Shown: positions 52,529 through 60,819, numbered from the stretch's first letter. The stretch: DNA of 64,000 nt from Streptomyces venezuelae (GCF_008642335.1 NZ_CP029191.1:2728001-2792000), one strand, 5' to 3'. The notes: generated by a model not told the origin, from the sequence alone. Program-made: numbers and translations.

Positions 52529-53676
52529 AGCGCGATCTCCGGTACGTCGATGCGGCGGCCCTCGGCGGACGACTTGAGCCCCAGTTCGGCGAGCTGCACG
52601 CCGCGTGCGCCCGCGAGGAGGTCCCAGTGGTAGGGGCCGTCGGCGTAGACGTGCTTGAGGAAGAGCTCCCACTGTGCCTTGAAGCCGTTGTCGAAGTCGC
52701 CGTTGTCGGGCACTTCCTGCCACTGGTCGCGGAAGGAGTGGGTGGCGGGCAGGTCCGGGTTCCACACCGGCTTAGGTGTCGTACTGCGGTGCTGCACGCG
52801 GCAGTTGCGCAGGCCCGCGACGGCGGATCCCTCGACCCCGTCGACCTGGAACTCCACGAGCTCGTCGCGGTTGACGCGCACCGTCCACGAGGAGTTGATC
52901 TGCGCGACGGCGCCGCCGTCCAGCTCGAAGATGCCGTACGCGGCGTCGTCGGCGGTCGCGTCGTAGGGCTTGTCGCGCTCGTCCCAGCGCTGCGGGATGT
53001 GCGTGGCGGTGAGCGCCTGGACGCTGCGGACGCGGCCGAACAGCTCGTGCAGGACGTACTCCCAGTGCGGGAACATGTCGACGACGATGCCGCCGCCGTC
53101 CTCGCTGCGGTAGTTCCAGGAGGGGCGCTGGGCGGGCTGCCAGTCGCCCTCGAAGACCCAGTAGCCGAACTCGCCGCGCACGGACAGGATGCGGCCGAAG
53201 AAGCCGCCGTCGATCAGCCGCTTCAGTTTGCGCAGGCCCGGCAGAAAGAGCTTGTCCTGTACGACGCCGTGCTTGATGCCCGCCGCCTCCGCGCGCCGGG
53301 CGAGGTCGAGCGCCGCGTCGAGTCCGGTGGCGGTCGGCTTCTCGGTGTAGATGTGCTTGCCCGCGGCGACGGCCCGCTTGAGGGCGTCCTCGCGCGCGGA
53401 GGTGACCTGCGCGTCGAAGTAGATGTCGACGGCCGGGTCGGCGAGGACGGCGTCGAGGTCGGTGGAGTACCGCTCCAGGCCGTACCGCTCGGCGAGGGCG
53501 CGCAGTGCGTGCTCCCTGCGGCCGACGAGGACGGGCTCGGGCCACAGCACGGTGCCGTCGCCCAGATCGAGGCCTCCATGCTCCCGGAGGGCGAGGATCG
53601 AGCGGACCAGGTGCTGGTGGTGCCCCATGCGTCCGGTGACGCCGTTCATGGCGATGCGCACCGTCTTGCGTGTCAC
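52525..53676 (-). CDS. Gfo/Idh/MocA family oxidoreductase
   Basis: 383 residues from GTG 53676; GGAGGGA precedes by 6 bases. Rossmann fold at the N-terminus (VRIAMNGVTGRMGHHQHLVRSI), the family's EKP motif (HIYTEKPTATGLDAA) with the catalytic Lys, then the C-terminal GFO domain (FGYWVFEGDWQPAQRPSWNYRSEDGGGIVVDMFPHWEYVLHELFG). It oxidises or reduces a sugar or polyol with NAD(P). First gene of the operon, with two AAGCGCTT operators about 20-60 bases upstream. It could act as an inositol-type dehydrogenase for the iol pathway, which lacks iolG in this window, but this is unproven. Confidence 0.87.
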   Translation of the reverse strand: MTRKTVRIAMNGVTGRMGHHQHLVRSILALREHGGLDLGDGTVLWPEPVLVGRREHALRALAERYGLERYSTDLDAVLADPAVDIYFDAQVTSAREDALKRAVAAGKHIYTEKPTATGLDAALDLARRAEAAGIKHGVVQDKLFLPGLRKLKRLIDGGFFGRILSVRGEFGYWVFEGDWQPAQRPSWNYRSEDGGGIVVDMFPHWEYVLHELFGRVRSVQALTATHIPQRWDERDKPYDATADDAAYGIFELDGGAVAQINSSWTVRVNRDELVEFQVDGVEGSAVAGLRNCRVQHRSTTPKPVWNPDLPATHSFRDQWQEVPDNGDFDNGFKAQWELFLKHVYADGPYHWDLLAGARGVQLAELGLKSSAEGRRIDVPEIAL

Positions 53677-53697
53677 GAAGGTCCCTCCGTAGATACG

Positions 53698-53732
53698 TAG
53701 CAAGCGCTTCCCGTCGCGTAGCAAGCGCTTTC
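53698..53732. promoter_or_regulatory. Two LacI-family operators
   Basis: TAGCAAGCGCTTCC (53698-53711) and TAGCAAGCGCTTTC (53719-53732) each contain the palindrome AAGCGCTT. Their spacing is 21 bases, two helical turns, which favours cooperative binding. They lie between the oxidoreductase start and the divergent lacI gene. Confidence 0.8.
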
Positions 53733-53819
53733 TATCTGGAGGCAAGCTAGCCTGCCGCACAAGGTTCGGACAAGGGCCTCGGTCGAGAGCGGTGACCGGG
53801 CGGGACAAACGGGTGACCG

Positions 53820-53913
53820 GAGGACGATGAGATGACCGTGACCCTTGCGGACGTGGCGGCCCGCGCGAGGACGACGACATGAGCGTGACCCTCGCGGACG
53901 TGGCGGCCCGCGC
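53820..53913. repeat. 47-bp tandem duplication across the lacI start
   Basis: Unit 1 is 53820-53866 and unit 2 is 53867-53913. Each contains GAGGACGA, an ATG and the codons for (T/S)VTLADVAARA; they differ at a few positions. Because 47 is not a multiple of three, the first copy runs out of frame and stops at 53880-53882, giving a 16-residue leader ORF. Confidence 0.93.
53832..53882 (+). CDS. Leader minicistron created by the duplication
   Basis: A 16-codon frame (MTVTLADVAARARTTT) starting at ATG 53832 with GGAGG upstream. Its TGA (53880-53882) overlaps the ATG of the full regulator as ATGA. It reproduces the first 12 residues of the regulator and so is a remnant copy. It may lower or couple translation of the real gene. 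Confidence 0.5.
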   Translation: MTVTLADVAARARTTT

Positions 53914-54922
53914 GCAGGTCTCCCCCGCCACCGTCTCCCGCGTGCTGAACGGCAATTACCCGGTGGCGGCCGCCACGCGCGAACGCGTCCTGCGCGCCGT
54001 CGACGAGCTCGACTACGTCCTCAACGGCCCCGCGAGCGCACTCGCCGCCGCCACCTCCGACCTGGTCGGCATCCTCGTCAACGACATCGCCGACCCCTTC
54101 TTCGGGATCATGGCGGGCGCCGTGCAGTCCGAGATCGGCGGCCCGGGCGGGCGTGCGGGCGGCGAGCGGATGGCCGTCGTCTGCAACACGGGCGGCTCCC
54201 CGGAGCGCGAACTCACGTACCTCACGCTCCTCCAGCGCCAGCGCGCCGCCGCGGTGATCCTCACCGGCGGCGCCATCGAGGACGCCGAGCACGCCGACGC
54301 GATCGCCGGGAAGCTGCGTCGCCTCACGGAGGCGGGCACGCGCGTGGTGCTGTGCGGCAGACCGCCGTCGCCCGACACCGGCGCGGTGGCGCTCACCTTC
54401 GACAACCGCGGCGGCGGGCAGCGGCTGACGGACCATCTCGTGGGCCTCGGCCACCGTCGCATCGGCTACATCGCGGGCCCCGAGGAGCGCACGACCACCC
54501 GCCACCGCCTGGAGGGGCACCGCGCCGCGCTCGCCGCCCGCGGCGTCCCTGACGACCCGGCGCTGACGGTCCACGGCCCCTACGACCGCCGCTCCGGCTA
54601 CGACGCCACGGACGAACTCCTGCGCCGCGCCCCCGACCTGACGGCCGTCGTCGCCGCCAACGACACGGTGGCGCTCGGCGCGTGCGCGGCCCTGCGCGAC
54701 AAGGGCCTGCGCATCCCGGACGACGTGTCGGTGGCGGGCTTCGACGACCTGCCGTTCAGCATCGACGCGGTGCCCGCGCTGACGACGGTGCGTCTCCCCC
54801 TCCAGGAGGCGGGCGCCCGCGCGGGCCGCATCGCGATGAGCAAGGAGAAGCCCCCACCGGGGGGCGTGGCGACGGTGCACGGGGAGCTGATGGTACGAAG
54901 GTCAACGGCGGCCCCTCGGTAG
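53879..54922 (+). CDS. LacI-family transcriptional regulator
   Basis: 347 residues from ATG 53879. HTH VTLADVAARAQVSPATVSRVLNGNYPVAAATRERVLRAVDELDYVLN, then the periplasmic-binding-protein-like ligand domain (LVGILVNDIADPFFGIMAGAV, TFDNRGGGQRLTDHLVGLGHRRIGYIAG, AVVAANDTVALGACAALRDKGLRIPDDVSVAGFDDLPF). It presumably represses the divergent sugar operon through the two AAGCGCTT sites. The start follows the second copy of a 47-bp duplication. The TAG stop at 54920-54922 is the beginning of a satellite array, so the final residues (STAAPR) border repeat units. Confidence 0.92.
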   Translation: MSVTLADVAARAQVSPATVSRVLNGNYPVAAATRERVLRAVDELDYVLNGPASALAAATSDLVGILVNDIADPFFGIMAGAVQSEIGGPGGRAGGERMAVVCNTGGSPERELTYLTLLQRQRAAAVILTGGAIEDAEHADAIAGKLRRLTEAGTRVVLCGRPPSPDTGAVALTFDNRGGGQRLTDHLVGLGHRRIGYIAGPEERTTTRHRLEGHRAALAARGVPDDPALTVHGPYDRRSGYDATDELLRRAPDLTAVVAANDTVALGACAALRDKGLRIPDDVSVAGFDDLPFSIDAVPALTTVRLPLQEAGARAGRIAMSKEKPPPGGVATVHGELMVRRSTAAPR

Positions 54923-55836
54923 CGGCGACCCTCGGGGGCGGGCGGCCCCCGGCAGCGGGCCACCCTCGGGAGGGGCGGCCCCCAGGAGCGGGCGACCCTC
55001 GGTGGCAGGCGGCCCTCGGCGGCGGGCGACCCCCGGCAGCAGGCCACCCTCGGAAGCGGCGGCCCCGGCAGCGGGCGGCCCCCGGTGGCAGGCGGCCCTC
55101 GGCGGCGGGCGACCCCCGGCAGCAGGCCACCCTCGGGAGCGGCGGCCCCCAGGAGCGGGCGACCCTTGGTGGCAGGCGACCCTCGGCAGCAGGCGACCCT
55201 CGGAAGCGGCGGCCCCGGCAGCGGGCGGCCCCCGGTGGCAGGCGGCCCTCGGCGGCGGGCGACCCCCGGCAGCAGGCCACCCTCGGGAGCGGCGGCCCCC
55301 AGGAGCGGGCGACCCTTGGTGGCAGGCGACCCTCGACAGCAGGCGACCCTCGGAAGCGGCGGCCCCGGCAGCGGGCGGCCCCCGGTGGCAGGCGGCCCTC
55401 GGCGGCGGGCGACCCCCGGCAGCAGGCCACCCTCGGGAGCGGCGGCCCCCAGGAGCGGGCGACCCTTGGTGGCAGGCGACCCTCGACAGCAGGCGACCCT
55501 CGGAAGCGGCGGCCCCGGCAGCGGGCGGCCCCCGGTGGCAGGCGGCCCTCGGCGGCGGGCGGCCCCCGGCAGCGGGCGGCCCCAGCAGCAGGCGCCCCTC
55601 GGAAGCGGCGGCCCCAGCAGCAGGCGACCCTCGGAAGCAGGCGACCCTCGGTGGCAGGCGACCCTCGGGAGCGGGCGACCCCCAGCAGCAGGCGACCCTC
55701 GGGAGCGGGCGACCCCCGGCAGCAGGCGCCCCTCGGGAGCGGCGGCCCCCGGGAGCGGGCGACCCTCGGTGGCAGGCGACCCTCGGTGGCAGGCGACCCT
55801 CGGGAGCTGGCGGCCCCCGGCAGCAGGCATCCCCTC
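54918..55836. repeat. 919-bp satellite: 17-bp subunits in a 150-bp higher-order repeat
   Basis: About 54 subunits of 15-17 bp share a GGNRGC-RGGCGRCCCYC pattern. From 55051 nine subunits form a 150-bp unit: copies at 55051-55200, 55201-55350 and 55351-55500 (the first differs from the next two at one base) and a partial copy to about 55560. Several frames on both strands stay open across it only because TA-containing stop codons are rare in the units. It fills the gap between convergent lacI and mocR. Confidence 0.95.
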
Positions 55837-55856
55837 AATCGTGGCGTCCCCTCACT

Positions 55857-57380
55857 TCACCTCACCAGCCGCCCCAGCACCCCGACCCCCTCGGCGATCT
55901 CCGCGGTGCCGCTGGCGGCGTAACCGAGTACGAGGCCGGGCGGGTGCGGGAGTTGGGTGTGCCAGGAGAGGGGGTGCACCTTGACGCCGTCGGCGAGCGC
56001 GGCGGCGGCGAGGGCGGTGTCGGAGCCTTCGTACGCGCCCTTCCGGGAGGTCTCCCGGAAGGTGATCGTCAGGTGCAGGCCCGCCGCCGCGCCGTGCACG
56101 ACCGCCCCCGGCAGCTGCGTCCGGATCGCCGCGATCATGGCGTCCCTGCGCCTGCGGTGGTGCCTGCGGATCAGGCGCAAGTGGCGTTCCAGGTCGCCGG
56201 ATTCCATGAGGTGGGCCAGGACCAGCTGGGGCAGGCCCGCCGTGCCGAGGTCGGTGAGGCGCTTGGCGTCGAGGAGCGCGTCCCGGTACGCGGGCGGGGC
56301 GAGCAGCCAGCCGAGGCGCAGGGCGGGCGCGAGGAGCTTGGAGACGCTGCCCGCGTAGCAGACGTGTTCGGGGAGCAGGGCGCGCAGGGCGGGGACCGCG
56401 GGCCGGTCGTAGCGGTGTTCGGCGTCGTAGTCGTCCTCGATGACGAGGCCGCCGTCGCGGGCCCACTCCATGAGCTCGCGGCGCCGTTCGCCGCCGAGGA
56501 CGACGCCGGTGGGGAACTGGTGGGCCGGGGTGAGCAGCACGGCGCGTGCCCCGGTGGCGCGCAGGGCGTCGACACGGACGCCGTGGGCGTCGACCGGTAC
56601 GGGCGGTGTGCGGAGCGGCCGCAGATGCTGGCGCACGCCGAGCGAGCCGGGCTCCTCCACCGCCACCTCGCGGACCCCGTCGGCGTGCAGTACGTCGACG
56701 AGGAGCCGCAGCGCCTGGGCCGTACCGTTCACGATCATCACGTCGTCCGGGTCGGCGCGGATCCCGCGGTTCCGGGAGAGCCAGTGCGCGACGGCCGTGC
56801 GCAGGGCCGGGGTGCCGCGCGGATCTCCGTACCCGAAGTCCGACGGGGTGAGCCCGGCGAGCACGGAGCGTTCGGCGCGCAGCCAGGCCGCGCGCGGGAA
56901 GGCGGCGAGGTCGGGCAGGCCCGGCGACAGGTCGATGCGGGCGGGCGCGGCGCGGAGGGCGTCGAAGACGCCGAGGTCGTCGGCCGGGGCCGTGAAGAGA
57001 CCCGCACCAGCCGCCACGGGCGGCTGATCCGGCGGCTCCGGTGACGGCGTCGGTACATGCGGCACCGCCACGACCACCGTCCCGCCCCTCCCACGCCCCG
57101 CGACGTGCCCGTCCTCGGTGAGCCGCCGGTACGCCTCGGTGACGACACCGCGGGAGACGCGCAGGTCGGCGGCGAGGGTGCGGGTGGCGGGGAGTCTGCC
57201 GCCGGCCGGGAGGCGGCCGTCGGCGATGGCGTCCCTGATCTCCCGCGCGAGCCAGTCGGCGAGGCCGCCCTTGGGGGCGTCGCCGCTGTCGAGCTGGAGG
57301 AAGTCGGAGACTCCGCCTCCCCGCGCAGCCGAGGCGGACGTTATGGACCTTTGTGTAGGTGATCCAATGGACCTGTTCAT
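55857..57380 (-). CDS. MocR/PdxR-type regulator (GntR HTH fused to aminotransferase domain)
   Basis: 507 residues from ATG 57380, the only in-frame start near the conserved N-terminus. GntR-type winged helix: SDFLQLDSGDAPKGGLADWLAREIRDAIADGRLPAGGRLPATRTLAADLRVSRGVVTEAYRRLTEDGHVAGRGRGGT. The type I aminotransferase domain fills the rest with the PLP lysine in YAGSVSKLLAPALRLGWLL and DDYDAEHRYD. MocR regulators sense PLP or an amine and act on neighbouring genes; the divergent LysE-type exporter 30 bases away is the obvious target. Confidence 0.9.
   Translation of the reverse strand: MNRSIGSPTQRSITSASAARGGGVSDFLQLDSGDAPKGGLADWLAREIRDAIADGRLPAGGRLPATRTLAADLRVSRGVVTEAYRRLTEDGHVAGRGRGGTVVVAVPHVPTPSPEPPDQPPVAAGAGLFTAPADDLGVFDALRAAPARIDLSPGLPDLAAFPRAAWLRAERSVLAGLTPSDFGYGDPRGTPALRTAVAHWLSRNRGIRADPDDVMIVNGTAQALRLLVDVLHADGVREVAVEEPGSLGVRQHLRPLRTPPVPVDAHGVRVDALRATGARAVLLTPAHQFPTGVVLGGERRRELMEWARDGGLVIEDDYDAEHRYDRPAVPALRALLPEHVCYAGSVSKLLAPALRLGWLLAPPAYRDALLDAKRLTDLGTAGLPQLVLAHLMESGDLERHLRLIRRHHRRRRDAMIAAIRTQLPGAVVHGAAAGLHLTITFRETSRKGAYEGSDTALAAAALADGVKVHPLSWHTQLPHPPGLVLGYAASGTAEIAEGVGVLGRLVR
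57343..57374. promoter_or_regulatory. ATGGACCT direct repeats between mocR and lysE genes
   Basis: ATGGACCT at 57343-57350 and again at 57367-57374, 24 bases apart, with ATGGAGCC at 57379. MocR regulators commonly bind direct repeats. Both sites lie inside or beside the first codons of mocR if it starts at 57380. Confidence 0.45.
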
Positions 57381-57410
57381 GGAGCCATTGTGGGCGCCAG
57401 GGTCGGGGGC

Positions 57411-58010
57411 ATGGAATTCCTCCTCACCTCCCTCGTCGTCTGCGTGACCCCGGGCACCGGCGTCCTGTTCACGATCGCGGCCGGCCTCTCGCGCGGCACC
57501 CGCGCCGCGGTGACCGCCGCCGTCGGCTGCACGCTGGGCGTCGTCCCGCACATGGTGGCCGCGATCACGGGCCTCGCGGTGCTTCTGAACGCGAGCGCCG
57601 TCGCCTTCCAGACGCTCAAGTACCTGGGCGTGGCCTACCTGCTGTACATGGCGTGGAGCACCTGGCGGGACAAGAGCGAGCTGACCGCGGAGCGGGAGAG
57701 CGAGCCGCGTTCGGCGGGCCGCACGATCCTGACGGGCGTACTGATCAACATTCTCAATCCGAAGCTGACGCTGTTCTTCTTCGCGTTCCTGCCGCAGTTC
57801 GTGAGTGCCGACGAGCCCTACGCCTTCCTGCGCATGACGGAACTGAGCGCCTACTTCATGCTCATCACGTTCGTGGTCTTCGTGGCGTACGGCCGGTTCG
57901 CCGCGGCCATGCGCCACCACGTCATCTCGCGCCCGCGCGTGGTGGCCTGGATGCGCCGCACCTTCGCGGCGGCGTTCGCGGCACTTGGAGCGAGGCTGGC
58001 TTTCCTCTGA
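57411..58010 (+). CDS. LysE/RhtB-family amino-acid exporter
   Basis: 199 residues from ATG 57411; GTG 57390 would add seven. The LysE family pattern is evident: FLLTSLVVCVTPGTGVLFTIAAGLSRGTRAAVTAAVGCTLGVVPHMVAAITGL, then LKYLGVAYLLYMAW, GVLINILNPKLTLFFFAFLPQFV and a C-terminal basic helix, six membrane segments in all. It exports an amino acid or derivative. The divergent MocR gene probably regulates it. Confidence 0.9.
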   Translation: MEFLLTSLVVCVTPGTGVLFTIAAGLSRGTRAAVTAAVGCTLGVVPHMVAAITGLAVLLNASAVAFQTLKYLGVAYLLYMAWSTWRDKSELTAERESEPRSAGRTILTGVLINILNPKLTLFFFAFLPQFVSADEPYAFLRMTELSAYFMLITFVVFVAYGRFAAAMRHHVISRPRVVAWMRRTFAAAFAALGARLAFL

Positions 58011-58019
58011 GAGCGGGCG

Positions 58020-58042
58020 TACCTTTGACTCAGTCAAAGGTA
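58020..58042. promoter_or_regulatory. MarR-type operator, perfect 23-bp dyad
   Basis: TACCTTTGACT (58020-58030) and AGTCAAAGGTA (58032-58042) are exact inverse complements around a central C. It ends 17 bases before the MarR-GNAT start codon, so binding would block its own transcription. Confidence 0.85.
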
Positions 58043-58059
58043 ACCCGGAGTGATGCGCC

Positions 58060-59028
58060 ATGGCGACGACACCCATCCACGAGATGCGCGCCTTCAACCG
58101 CTTCTACACGAACCTCATCGGCGCGCTCGACTACAGCCGCCATTTGTACGTCCCGTACACCCTCACCGAGTCGCGCGTCCTGTACGAGCTGGCCCGCTCG
58201 CCCCGTACCGACGCGGCCGACCTCCGCGCGGAACTCTCCCTGGACGCCGGCTATTTGAGCCGCCTCCTCGCGAAGTTCGAGCGGGACGGGCTCGTCGAGC
58301 GCGCCCCCTCGGCCGACGACTCGCGACGGCAGCGCATCACGCTCACCGCGCGCGGGCGCGACGCCGCCGAACTGCTCGACGAGCGGTCGCGGGAAGCGGT
58401 CGGCTCCCTGCTGGCCGACGTGCCGCCCGCCGACCGGTCCCGGCTCGCGGCGGCGATGCGCACGGTGCGGGAGATCCTGGAGGACGGCCGCGGGCGAGGA
58501 AGGCACAACGGCCGCCGCCGGGTCCGCCGCGCGGACGTGACGCTGCGGGATCCTGGCCCCGGCGACCTCGGGTGGAACGTGCAGCGCAACGCCGCGCTGT
58601 ACGCCGCGGAGTTCGGCTGGAACACGGACTACGAAGGCCTGGTCGCCCGGATCGTCGCCGACTTCGCCCAGGACCACGACCCGCACCTGGAGCGGGTGTG
58701 GATCGCCGAGGTCGACGGGCGTCCCGCGGGGTGCGTGATGTGCGTACGGGACGACGCGCCCGGCACGGCACGGCTGCGCCTCCTGCTGGTCGAACCCGAC
58801 GCGCGGGGCCTCGGCATCGGCGACCAACTGGTGTCCGCCTGCGTGGAGTTCGCGCGGGGAGTGGGCTACAGCCAGCTGACGCTGTGGACCAACGACGTAC
58901 TGGAGTCGGCCCGCCGCATCTACCAGCGCCACGGATTCGTCCTCGTCGCGGAGAAGCCGCACCGCTCCTTCGGCGTCGACCTCGTCGGGCAGGACTGGAC
59001 GCTTCCGCTGCACGAGCGGCCCTCATGA
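58060..59028 (+). CDS. MarR regulator fused to GNAT acetyltransferase
   Basis: 322 residues from ATG 58060. Residues 1-145 are a MarR winged helix (PYTLTESRVLYELARSPRTDAADLRAELSLDAGYLSRLLAKFERDGLVERAPSADDSRRQRITLTARG). Residues about 155-322 are a GNAT fold with acetyl-CoA loop segment LLLVEPDARGLGIGDQLVSACVEFARGVGYSQLTLWTNDVLESARRIYQRHGFVLV. The fusion is known in actinobacteria and proteobacteria. It is preceded by a perfect dyad, implying autoregulation, and may acetylate a small toxic amine or a protein. Confidence 0.92.
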   Translation: MATTPIHEMRAFNRFYTNLIGALDYSRHLYVPYTLTESRVLYELARSPRTDAADLRAELSLDAGYLSRLLAKFERDGLVERAPSADDSRRQRITLTARGRDAAELLDERSREAVGSLLADVPPADRSRLAAAMRTVREILEDGRGRGRHNGRRRVRRADVTLRDPGPGDLGWNVQRNAALYAAEFGWNTDYEGLVARIVADFAQDHDPHLERVWIAEVDGRPAGCVMCVRDDAPGTARLRLLLVEPDARGLGIGDQLVSACVEFARGVGYSQLTLWTNDVLESARRIYQRHGFVLVAEKPHRSFGVDLVGQDWTLPLHERPS

Positions 59029-59083
59029 GCCCCACCGACGCGGCGGGGTTGACCCCGGTCGCACGCCGCCTACTGTCGGGACC

Positions 59084-59884
59084 ATGAAATTCGCCTTCTC
59101 CACGCTCGGCGTGCCCGGCCTGCCCGTCCCCGACGTGCTGCGCCTCGCCACGGCCCACGGCTACCACGGCGTCGAGCTCCGCGCCCATCCCGAGGAGCCG
59201 GTCCACCCCGGCATCGGCCTCGTCGAACGGGCGGACGTCGCGGCCGAGTTCAAGGCGGCAGGCGTCGAGATCCTCGGCATCGCCGGGTACGCGCGCGTGG
59301 CGGCGCCCGGCGAGGACGAGCCCGTGCTCGACGAGATACGTTCCCTCGTCTCGCTCGCCCGCGACCTGGGCGCCCCCTTCGTCCGCGTCTTCCCCGGCGG
59401 CGGCACCGAGCAGGGCGCGGCCGAGGCCGACGCGACGGCCGCGCGACGGCTCGGCACCGCCGTCCGGTACGCCGCCGACGCCGGCGTACGCATCCTCCTG
59501 GAGACCCACGACTCGCACCGCACCGGCGCCGACGCCACCCGCGTCCTCGGCACCGTCGGGCACCGTCAGGTCGGCGCCCTCTGGGACCTCATGCACACCT
59601 GGCTCGGCGGCGAGTCCGTCACGGAGACCTTCGCCGCGCTCTCCCCGTACCTCGGCTACGTACAGGTGAAGGACATCGCCTCGGCGGACGACACGACACC
59701 CCTGGCCCTCGGCTCCGGAGTCCTGCCGCTGGAGGAGTGCGTGGCGCGGCTCAGCGCGGAGAGCTGGGAGGGATGGCTGTGCTGGGAGTACGAGAAGCGG
59801 TGGTACGAGGATGCGGCGCCGTTGCCTGAGCTGCTGGGCCCGGGACGGGAACTGCTCTCGCGACTGGTGAGCCGCTCGGCCTGA
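59084..59884 (+). CDS. Sugar phosphate isomerase/epimerase (TIM barrel)
   Basis: 266 residues from ATG 59084. Xylose-isomerase-like barrel: MKFAFSTLGVPGLPVPDVLRLATAHGYHGVELRAHPEEPV, VEILGIAGYARVA, PFVRVFPGG, VRILLETHDSHRTG, VGALWDLMHTWLGGES, YVQVKDI, WEGWLCWEYEKRWY; the Glu, Asp, His and Glu residues in these correspond to the metal-binding set. Substrate unknown. Its last 134 bases overlap in antiparallel the end of the EamA gene. Confidence 0.85.
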   Translation: MKFAFSTLGVPGLPVPDVLRLATAHGYHGVELRAHPEEPVHPGIGLVERADVAAEFKAAGVEILGIAGYARVAAPGEDEPVLDEIRSLVSLARDLGAPFVRVFPGGGTEQGAAEADATAARRLGTAVRYAADAGVRILLETHDSHRTGADATRVLGTVGHRQVGALWDLMHTWLGGESVTETFAALSPYLGYVQVKDIASADDTTPLALGSGVLPLEECVARLSAESWEGWLCWEYEKRWYEDAAPLPELLGPGRELLSRLVSRSA

Positions 59885-60761
59885 GCGGACCCGAGGCGGA
59901 AGCCCGGGAGGCCTTCCCGAAGGAGGCCAGCGCGACCCCTCCCACCAGCAGCGCCGCCGCGCACCACCGCAGGCCGCTCACCGACTCGTCGAGGACCAGG
60001 GCGGCCGACGACATCCCGAAGACGGGGACGAGCAGCGAGAACGGGGCGACCGTCGACGCGGGATGGCGGCGCAGCAGGTACCCCCAGGCGCCGAAGCCGA
60101 AGACCGTGGTGACCCAGGCGACGTAGACGATGATGCCCGCGCCCTGCCAGTCGAGGGAGCGCAGGGCGTCGAGGTCCCGGGAAGGCCCCTCGAAGAGCAG
60201 GGAGAGCGCGAGCAGCGGCAGCACCGGGACCGTGCTCACCCACACCATGAAGTTCAGGGAGTCCGGCGGGGACGCCTTGCGGGTGAGGACGTTGGAGACG
60301 CCCCAGCAGGCCGCGGCGCCCATCAGCAGCGCGAACGCGGTCAGCGGTCCCGTCTCCCCCTCGTCGACGGCGGCCACGGCGATCCCGCCGAGGGCGACCA
60401 CCATGCCCGTCACCCGTACGCGGCCGGGCCGCTCCCCCAGCGCCAGAAAGGCGAAGAACCCGGTGAAGACGGCCTGGACCTGCAGCACCAGCGACGAGAG
60501 CCCCGCCGGCATACCGGCGTCCATCCCGATGAAAAGCAGCCCGAACTTGGCCACGCCGAGCACGAGCCCCACCCCGACGATCCACTTCCACGCGACCTTC
60601 GGCCGCCCCACGAAGAAGACGGCGGGCAGGGCGGCGACGAGGAAGCGGAGGGCGGAGAAGAGCAGCGGCGGGAAGTGGTCGAGCCCCACTTCGATGACGA
60701 CGAAGTTGACGCCCCATACGGCGGCGACGAGGACGGCCAGGCAGATGTGTGCGGGTCGCAT
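59751..60761 (-). CDS. EamA/DMT-family membrane transporter
   Basis: 336 residues from ATG 60761. Ten membrane helices in two EamA repeats: ICLAVLVAAVWGVNFVVIEVGLDHFPPLLFSALRFLVAALPAVFFVG at the start, GVSNVLTRKASPPDSLNFMVWVSTV in the middle, and VFGMSSAALVLDESVSGLRWCAAALLVGGVALAS at the end. No stop follows helix 10, so a Pro/Ser/Thr-rich tail of about 45 residues is read antisense to the isomerase gene. It exports or imports a small metabolite. Divergent from a LysR gene. Confidence 0.88.
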   Translation of the reverse strand: MRPAHICLAVLVAAVWGVNFVVIEVGLDHFPPLLFSALRFLVAALPAVFFVGRPKVAWKWIVGVGLVLGVAKFGLLFIGMDAGMPAGLSSLVLQVQAVFTGFFAFLALGERPGRVRVTGMVVALGGIAVAAVDEGETGPLTAFALLMGAAACWGVSNVLTRKASPPDSLNFMVWVSTVPVLPLLALSLLFEGPSRDLDALRSLDWQGAGIIVYVAWVTTVFGFGAWGYLLRRHPASTVAPFSLLVPVFGMSSAALVLDESVSGLRWCAAALLVGGVALASFGKASRASASGPLRPSGSPVARAVPVPGPAAQATAPHPRTTASRTPSTAIPPSSPR

Positions 60762-60819
60762 GCGTCGAGGATCACCCGCGGCGAACGTGTAGCACCAGCG
60801 CGGATCCATGCATGGTGGA

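Noticed and set aside
54598..55830. Open frames on both strands across the satellite
   Set aside because: They exist only because the repeat unit has few TA dinucleotides; no RBS, no recognisable protein, composition set by the repeat.
54918..55836. CRISPR array
   Set aside because: Units are contiguous 15-17 bp repeats without unique spacers; no cas genes nearby.
55002..57044. Long plus-strand frame from the satellite through the mocR gene
   Set aside because: Antisense to the well-supported MocR regulator and seeded by repeat DNA.
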